A DNA stretch of 8,901 nucleotides from Spirochaetaceae bacterium (GTDB lineage Bacteria > Spirochaetota > Spirochaetia > Treponematales > Breznakiellaceae), in contig JAIRSQ010000043.1 in the NCBI GenBank assembly GCA_031255395.1, forward strand, positions 1 through 8,901, read 5' to 3'. A model generated the notes under the pieces. The model was not told where the DNA came from, ran no database searches, and saw nothing but the letters and a program-made list of their open reading frames with translations. The position numbers and the translations under genes are program-made. Positions within the stretch are counted from its first letter, which is position 1; the number at the start of each line of letters is the position of its first letter. Of the stretch, positions 5,215-8,901 are shown piece after piece.

Positions 5215-7007
5215 AAGGCCTCTCCCTCCCGGAACAGAGTCGCGTACCAATGGGATTTTTCAAGCAGTTCAAGATGAGTGCCGCGTTCCGCCACCCGGCC
5301 TTGATCCAACAAAATAATCTCGTCGTAGCCTGTAACATAAGAAAGAAGGTTAGTCGCCTGGATGACGGTACAGCCTCGTTCCACCAAGCCCTGTTCCAGT
5401 GCCGCCGCTGTCCAAGGATCGACGGCGCCGTTCACATTGTCAAGAATGACGATTGAGGGATTGTAGAGCAGGGCGCGGGCGATTTCCATCTTTTGTTGCT
5501 GTCCGCCGGAGAGGATGCGTGCGTTTTCCGTCAGCATATAATCGTAGGCGCCGTCCAAGGATGCGATAAAATCGTGCATTCCTACCGCGTTAACGGCCTG
5601 GTAAACGGCGGCGGCGGATACATTCTCATCCCACAGGGTAATATTATCCCGCACGCTGGCGGTAAAAAAACTGATTTTCTGGTTGGCGAAGCCGATAGAA
5701 TTTATAAAAGTTTCACGGTCAATACATTCCGGCGATATGCCGTCAATGGCAATTTCCCCGGCAGTTGGAGTATAAAGGCCCTGCAACAATTTGACGACAG
5801 CGCTTTTTCCGCAACCGGATTTGCCTACCAGGGCGGCCCGCTGGCCGGGTCTCAGCGACAGGCTGAAATGTTCCAGTACCGGCAGGTTGCCGGGGTACGA
5901 AAAACTCACATCTTTAAATTCGATATAGCCCCGCAGTTTTCCCGATGTCCGAACCGGTGCCGATGCGGAAACAGCCGGGGGCGGCACGGTGACGGCCGCA
6001 CCGGCTTCCTGCTCCCGGTAAAGATCCCGAAGGCGATTTTCCAGCTTGGCAAATAGCCCCGGAGCGGCAAACACCCGGCCCATAGGGTAGAAAAAAGCCG
6101 CGGCGTAGGCCTGAAACGCCAGGTAAGAACCGATAGAAAATTCCCGGTTCATAATCCGCAATGCGGAGACCAACAACAAGATATTGAGAAAAAATATTTC
6201 CGGCAAATTATCGAACGGAGCGGAAGCATTGGCCTCGTCATCTTTGCCTTTGGCGTTGATTATACGGATCTTGGAACTCATCATCTGTTGAAAAAAATGA
6301 GTCTCAGAAGCTGTTGCCTTAAAGGTTTCGATGTTCCGCAACCCTTGGGAGCTTATCCACTCGTCGCGGAGCGTTAAATCTCGCAGGGAGCAGGGCTCTT
6401 GCGAAGGCTGATAGAAAAATCCGGCCAAAGCGGACTGCGCTTTTTTCATCAGAAGACTTACTATCGCCAAGGCCAGTACGATTAGGGACATAGAAATATC
6501 CAGGCGAATCATCATGTAGTAGTAAAAGATTACGCTGACCAGGGCGGAAAAAAGGGAAATCATGTCCGATGTAAGGATTCTGGAAATATTGGCGGAAACA
6601 CCTGCCCCCGAAATCAACGCGAAATTGTCTTTTTGGAAAAACATATCCGGCGGCGCGTTGAACAGCCGCCACATATACGCGGTTGTACCGGACAGTTCTA
6701 TCTTGTTGGCAAGCCGCAGGAGGCAGTTTTTTTGCAACCAGACGACAACGGCGGAAAATATCGCGACACCGGTCATTAGGAGCAACAGGACGGGGAGCCA
6801 TTCGGTAATGTTATTGATCAGGATGGAATCGGTAAACACCCGCTTAAATATGGGGGACATGATCATGGGAAACAACAGTAATATCCCAAAGAGAACGGTA
6901 TAGCAGAGCGCTGCCCGGTTGCTGTGCAGGAACACGCCAATGCGGGTTTTACGTACTGCCAAACCGCTACATCCCCAGAAAAAATACGTCAATAGGTCGC
7001 AGTTCAT
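5211..7007 (-). CDS. NHLM-type ABC exporter subunit 1 lacking the C39 peptidase domain
   Basis: A 598-residue half-exporter. The membrane part resembles the first ABC protein of NHLM systems (FKRVFTDSILINNITEWLP, then WLQKNCLLRL), with helices near 33-52, 71-92, 149-188, 270-288 and 293-310. The ATPase domain (about 360-595) has Walker A GKSGCGKS (395-402), Gln443 and an intact signature LSGGQQQ (499-505). Walker B ends ILDN, so the catalytic Glu position is Asn524, and the switch His position is Thr552 (sequence VIQATN). It should bind ATP but not form a normal hydrolytic site. The usual N-terminal cysteine peptidase of about 150 residues is absent: the membrane domain starts within about 35 residues. 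The start is uncertain. ATG at 7007 overlaps the HlyD-like gene by 41 nt but has no ribosome binding site; TTG at 6962 (583 aa) follows that gene's stop and has GGGGA (6976-6972) at 9 nt. Confidence 0.9.
   Translation of the reverse strand: MNCDLLTYFFWGCSGLAVRKTRIGVFLHSNRAALCYTVLFGILLLFPMIMSPIFKRVFTDSILINNITEWLPVLLLLMTGVAIFSAVVVWLQKNCLLRLANKIELSGTTAYMWRLFNAPPDMFFQKDNFALISGAGVSANISRILTSDMISLFSALVSVIFYYYMMIRLDISMSLIVLALAIVSLLMKKAQSALAGFFYQPSQEPCSLRDLTLRDEWISSQGLRNIETFKATASETHFFQQMMSSKIRIINAKGKDDEANASAPFDNLPEIFFLNILLLVSALRIMNREFSIGSYLAFQAYAAAFFYPMGRVFAAPGLFAKLENRLRDLYREQEAGAAVTVPPPAVSASAPVRTSGKLRGYIEFKDVSFSYPGNLPVLEHFSLSLRPGQRAALVGKSGCGKSAVVKLLQGLYTPTAGEIAIDGISPECIDRETFINSIGFANQKISFFTASVRDNITLWDENVSAAAVYQAVNAVGMHDFIASLDGAYDYMLTENARILSGGQQQKMEIARALLYNPSIVILDNVNGAVDPWTAAALEQGLVERGCTVIQATNLLSYVTGYDEIILLDQGRVAERGTHLELLEKSHWYATLFREGEAL
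5220..5230 (-). promoter_or_regulatory. Strong ribosome binding site fixing the ABC subunit 2 start
   Basis: GGGAGGGAGAG on the minus strand lies 5 nt before the ATG at 5214, with the GGAG core 7 nt away. It is inside the last codons of the upstream ABC gene, whose TGA overlaps this ATG. The arrangement indicates translational coupling, which would keep the two half-transporters in balance. Confidence 0.75.
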
Positions 7008-7860
7008 CAATCACTATTGACGCGGTGCATATGGTGAAATCGCCAAAAGTCATGGAAGGTCCGAGCGAAGTTGTCCACGCGTATCCCGTAGCCGTCTCTT
7101 CCGAGGAAACCAAGTTAAGGTATACTTCATAACAGGCAGAATCATTAAGAAAATAATCCGCCAAATTTTCACTGCTAAGCCGGTTGTAAAGATACTGCCA
7201 TGTTACCGGATACTCGCCTATGATGCTCACTGTTGCTATCATATTCCCATAGATCCGCTTGTTGACTGACGCAGGGTATACGCTTACCGGCAACCCTTTC
7301 TTGATGTGCCGCATTTGATCCGTCGGGACATAGAGCAGGCATTCCAGTGCCCTGTTCTGTTCCGGCTCTTTGGAGATAGTAACCAGTTTTTGACCTCTGG
7401 ATACATAATCTCCCCGGTGAACGTACACATCCACTACCCGGCCTTCCTCCCAAGTAATGACCCGACTCTTGTTGAACAATTCTATCCGTTTTTCTTTAAT
7501 TAAGTCAGCGGAAGCCCCTGAATCTATCAGGGCGTTGATTTCCGAAACCAAGGCCGGCTGTTCTATCCGGGCCAATACCTGGTCTTCCTCTACGAACATA
7601 CCATGAACGGGCACAAAATCCAGCAATGCTCCCTCGTAGGCGGCATAAACATTAATGATGGAACCATTGCGTATCAAAACGCCGGATACTTCCTCGCGTA
7701 TCTGCATAGTCCCGAAAAATCCCCAGACCAGCGCCGCCGCGAACACCAATAGTACAGCGCCCAGTGCCAGCCAGGATTTTACGCCGATGACCATCATCAT
7801 TCGATCGATGTTTTCCACCGCGTCGGTTACATCTTGCCTTTCATCTGCCCCGTCTGCCAT
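6967..7860 (-). CDS. NHLM-type HlyD/membrane-fusion secretion adaptor, short form
   Basis: A 297-residue inner-membrane-anchored adaptor: cytoplasmic N-terminus, one helix at about 29-49 (WLALGAVLLVFAAALVWGFFG), and the rest periplasmic. The first lipoyl/barrel half (55-100, with GALLDFVPVHGMFVEEDQVL) and second half (139-165, GRVVDVYVHRGDYVSRGQKL) bracket only about 35 residues where a long coiled-coil hairpin normally sits. The C-terminal half matches the NHLM secretion-protein pattern: LLYVPTDQMRHIKKGLPV, GYAWTT, then ICTASIVIDELRPIDV. Members of that family, as I recall it, are around 400 residues, so the shortfall is mainly the hairpin. It should couple the ABC pair to periplasmic or outer-membrane partners. 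The start follows the upstream stop by 3 nt, with GAGG 11 nt before the ATG. The C-terminal pattern makes the family call strong. Confidence 0.92.
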   Translation of the reverse strand: MADGADERQDVTDAVENIDRMMMVIGVKSWLALGAVLLVFAAALVWGFFGTMQIREEVSGVLIRNGSIINVYAAYEGALLDFVPVHGMFVEEDQVLARIEQPALVSEINALIDSGASADLIKEKRIELFNKSRVITWEEGRVVDVYVHRGDYVSRGQKLVTISKEPEQNRALECLLYVPTDQMRHIKKGLPVSVYPASVNKRIYGNMIATVSIIGEYPVTWQYLYNRLSSENLADYFLNDSACYEVYLNLVSSEETATGYAWTTSLGPSMTFGDFTICTASIVIDELRPIDVFFLGM

Positions 7861-7863
7861 AAC

Positions 7864-8901
7864 TCATTCTACCTCGTTTTCCAAATTGGCCTCATAATCC
7901 GCGTACAATTTTACCCGCATCCGATGCCCCTCGAATTCGTGAGTGGCGGGATCATAGGAAATATGACCCATTACCGATGGATAATCCCGCAGATTCTGCA
8001 AATAACGCGCAATTGCGGCGCTTGAAACAGAACCTTCGGCATTCATAGCGTCCGCCAGAAGGCATACTGCCTCGTAACTTGCCACTTCGTAGGCATCCGG
8101 AACCCGCCCGTATGCGGCATAAAAATCCGCTAGAAAAAAAGCCTCCATATCTTCCCGGCTGTACACAACCCCGTAGAGGTTTTCTTTGTAACCTGCCATC
8201 AAGTCGCTAAAATCGGAATTGCTAAAGACCTCCGAAAAAACCGGCATCCGTGCGCCGGCATCCCGGATTCTTTTTATCGGGCCGGTACTGTAATAGTAAG
8301 CGGACGCCATTACCAATCCGTCACAACCAAAAGCTCGCCAACGCCGTAACAGTTCCTCCACATTGGCGGCGGTTATGCTTGTTACCCGATCCGCCACCGG
8401 AATGCCACGGGCTGTCAGTTCCCGTTCCACCATTCGGGCCAAATCGTTCCCATAATTGTCTTCGGTGTAAAAAATTGCCGGACAGCGAATTCCCTCCGAT
8501 TCTGCATAATCCGCCAGCGTCTCAGCGTATTTCTGGCTATTCGCAATCATGCGGTATATATACCGGTAATCTTGCTCGAAAATGGCCATACTGATAGCGC
8601 CAGGAGTCAGCATCACAATCTGCCGCTCTTCGTAAATGTCCTCTACATAGTAACATACATCGGAACCCCAATGCCCTACAACGGCGGTAATGCCGGAAGC
8701 AAAAAAGGTTTCGGCTATCTCCTGAGCTATATGGGAATCCCCAAAATCATCCCGAAACACTATGCTTAAAGGTTTGCCCAGAACGCCGCCAGCCTCGTTT
8801 ACATGGTTTACTGCCAGTTTAATGGCGTCTCCCAAGTACCAATCATTATTCCATTGGGATCGGGGATACACCACCCCAATACTAACGGTTTCCGCGTCAG
8901 G
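7864..8901 (-). CDS. LIV-type (type I fold) ABC substrate-binding protein, 5' truncated by window edge
   Basis: 345 residues are visible and the frame is open through the right edge, starting PDAETVSIGVVYPRSQW, so the GTG at 8874 is not the true start; the signal peptide must lie outside. The pattern is that of periplasmic receptors for branched-chain amino acids, amides or urea: IGVVYP at the first strand, GDAIKLAVNHVNEAGGVLGK on the first helix, RDDFGDSHIAQE, then AVVGHWGSD in the ligand-cleft region and IFYTEDNYGNDLA in the second lobe. It is complete at the C-terminus. No LivHM/LivGF permease or ATPase genes accompany it; instead it is 3 nt upstream of the exporter adaptor. It may act as a sensor or receptor for the export system, or belong to an importer encoded elsewhere. 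The ligand cannot be predicted. Confidence 0.9.
   Translation of the reverse strand, partial: PDAETVSIGVVYPRSQWNNDWYLGDAIKLAVNHVNEAGGVLGKPLSIVFRDDFGDSHIAQEIAETFFASGITAVVGHWGSDVCYYVEDIYEERQIVMLTPGAISMAIFEQDYRYIYRMIANSQKYAETLADYAESEGIRCPAIFYTEDNYGNDLARMVERELTARGIPVADRVTSITAANVEELLRRWRAFGCDGLVMASAYYYSTGPIKRIRDAGARMPVFSEVFSNSDFSDLMAGYKENLYGVVYSREDMEAFFLADFYAAYGRVPDAYEVASYEAVCLLADAMNAEGSVSSAAIARYLQNLRDYPSVMGHISYDPATHEFEGHRMRVKLYADYEANLENEVE

Noticed and set aside
5215..5250. Extended start for ABC subunit 2 at 5250
   Set aside because: The ATG at 5214 has a strong ribosome binding site and the typical ATGA overlap; the extra 12 residues translate the end of the upstream gene and the binding site itself.
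5493..6056. Plus-strand 187-codon open frame
   Set aside because: Antisense to the ATPase domain of ABC subunit 1; no family features.
6319..6801. Minus-strand 160-codon open frame in another phase
   Set aside because: Basic, Arg/Pro-rich shadow translation inside ABC subunit 1.
8872..8874. GTG as the start of the binding protein
   Set aside because: The frame stays open to the window edge and the residues before it (VSIG) complete the first strand of the fold, so the true start lies outside.

Overview
All seven genes I can support in this window lie on the minus strand. Base composition is moderate. The yejF-type ATPase and HlyD-family adaptor suggest a Gram-negative bacterium. The intergenic DNA carries dispersed REP-like elements and a G-rich 7-bp tandem array of a kind I associate with host-associated spirochaetes such as termite-gut Treponema. 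That taxonomic guess is weak and rests on memory, not on a search.

Layout, left to right. (1) At 1-86 is the first 28 codons of a magnesium-chelatase-type AAA+ subunit (ChlI/BchI), reading off the left edge behind a near-consensus sigma70 promoter (170-198). (2) At 87-747 is a gene-free region holding that promoter, two copies of a module with 7-bp tandem repeats, two REP-like elements and a strong hairpin/T-tract terminator. (3) At 748-1125 is a fluoride channel (crcB/fluC), 49 bp downstream of (4) a fused double-ATPase of the YejF type (1175-2803 or 2857), with no permease or binding-protein genes beside it. (5) At 2858-3102 is a short intergenic region with a third, inverted REP-like element and a perfect 11-bp inverted repeat. 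(6) At 3103-8901 is a tightly packed operon transcribed right to left: a LIV-type substrate-binding protein (5' end outside the window), a HlyD-like adaptor and two ABC half-exporters. Gene junctions in it are 3 nt, an overlap or near-abutment, and a 4-nt ATGA overlap.

The operon is the main interest. The adaptor and both ABC proteins resemble the secretion apparatus of NHLM (nitrile hydratase leader microcin) peptide systems, but the locus departs from that pattern in four ways. The first ABC subunit has no N-terminal C39 peptidase. The adaptor has almost no coiled-coil hairpin. A solute-binding protein is built into the operon. The two ATPase domains carry complementary defects: ABC1 lacks the catalytic Glu and switch His but keeps LSGGQ, while ABC2 keeps the Glu but has a ruined signature motif. 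This is the expected arrangement for an obligate asymmetric heterodimer with one working and one degenerate ATP site. No precursor peptide, modification enzyme or separate protease is visible; if present they should lie beyond the right edge.
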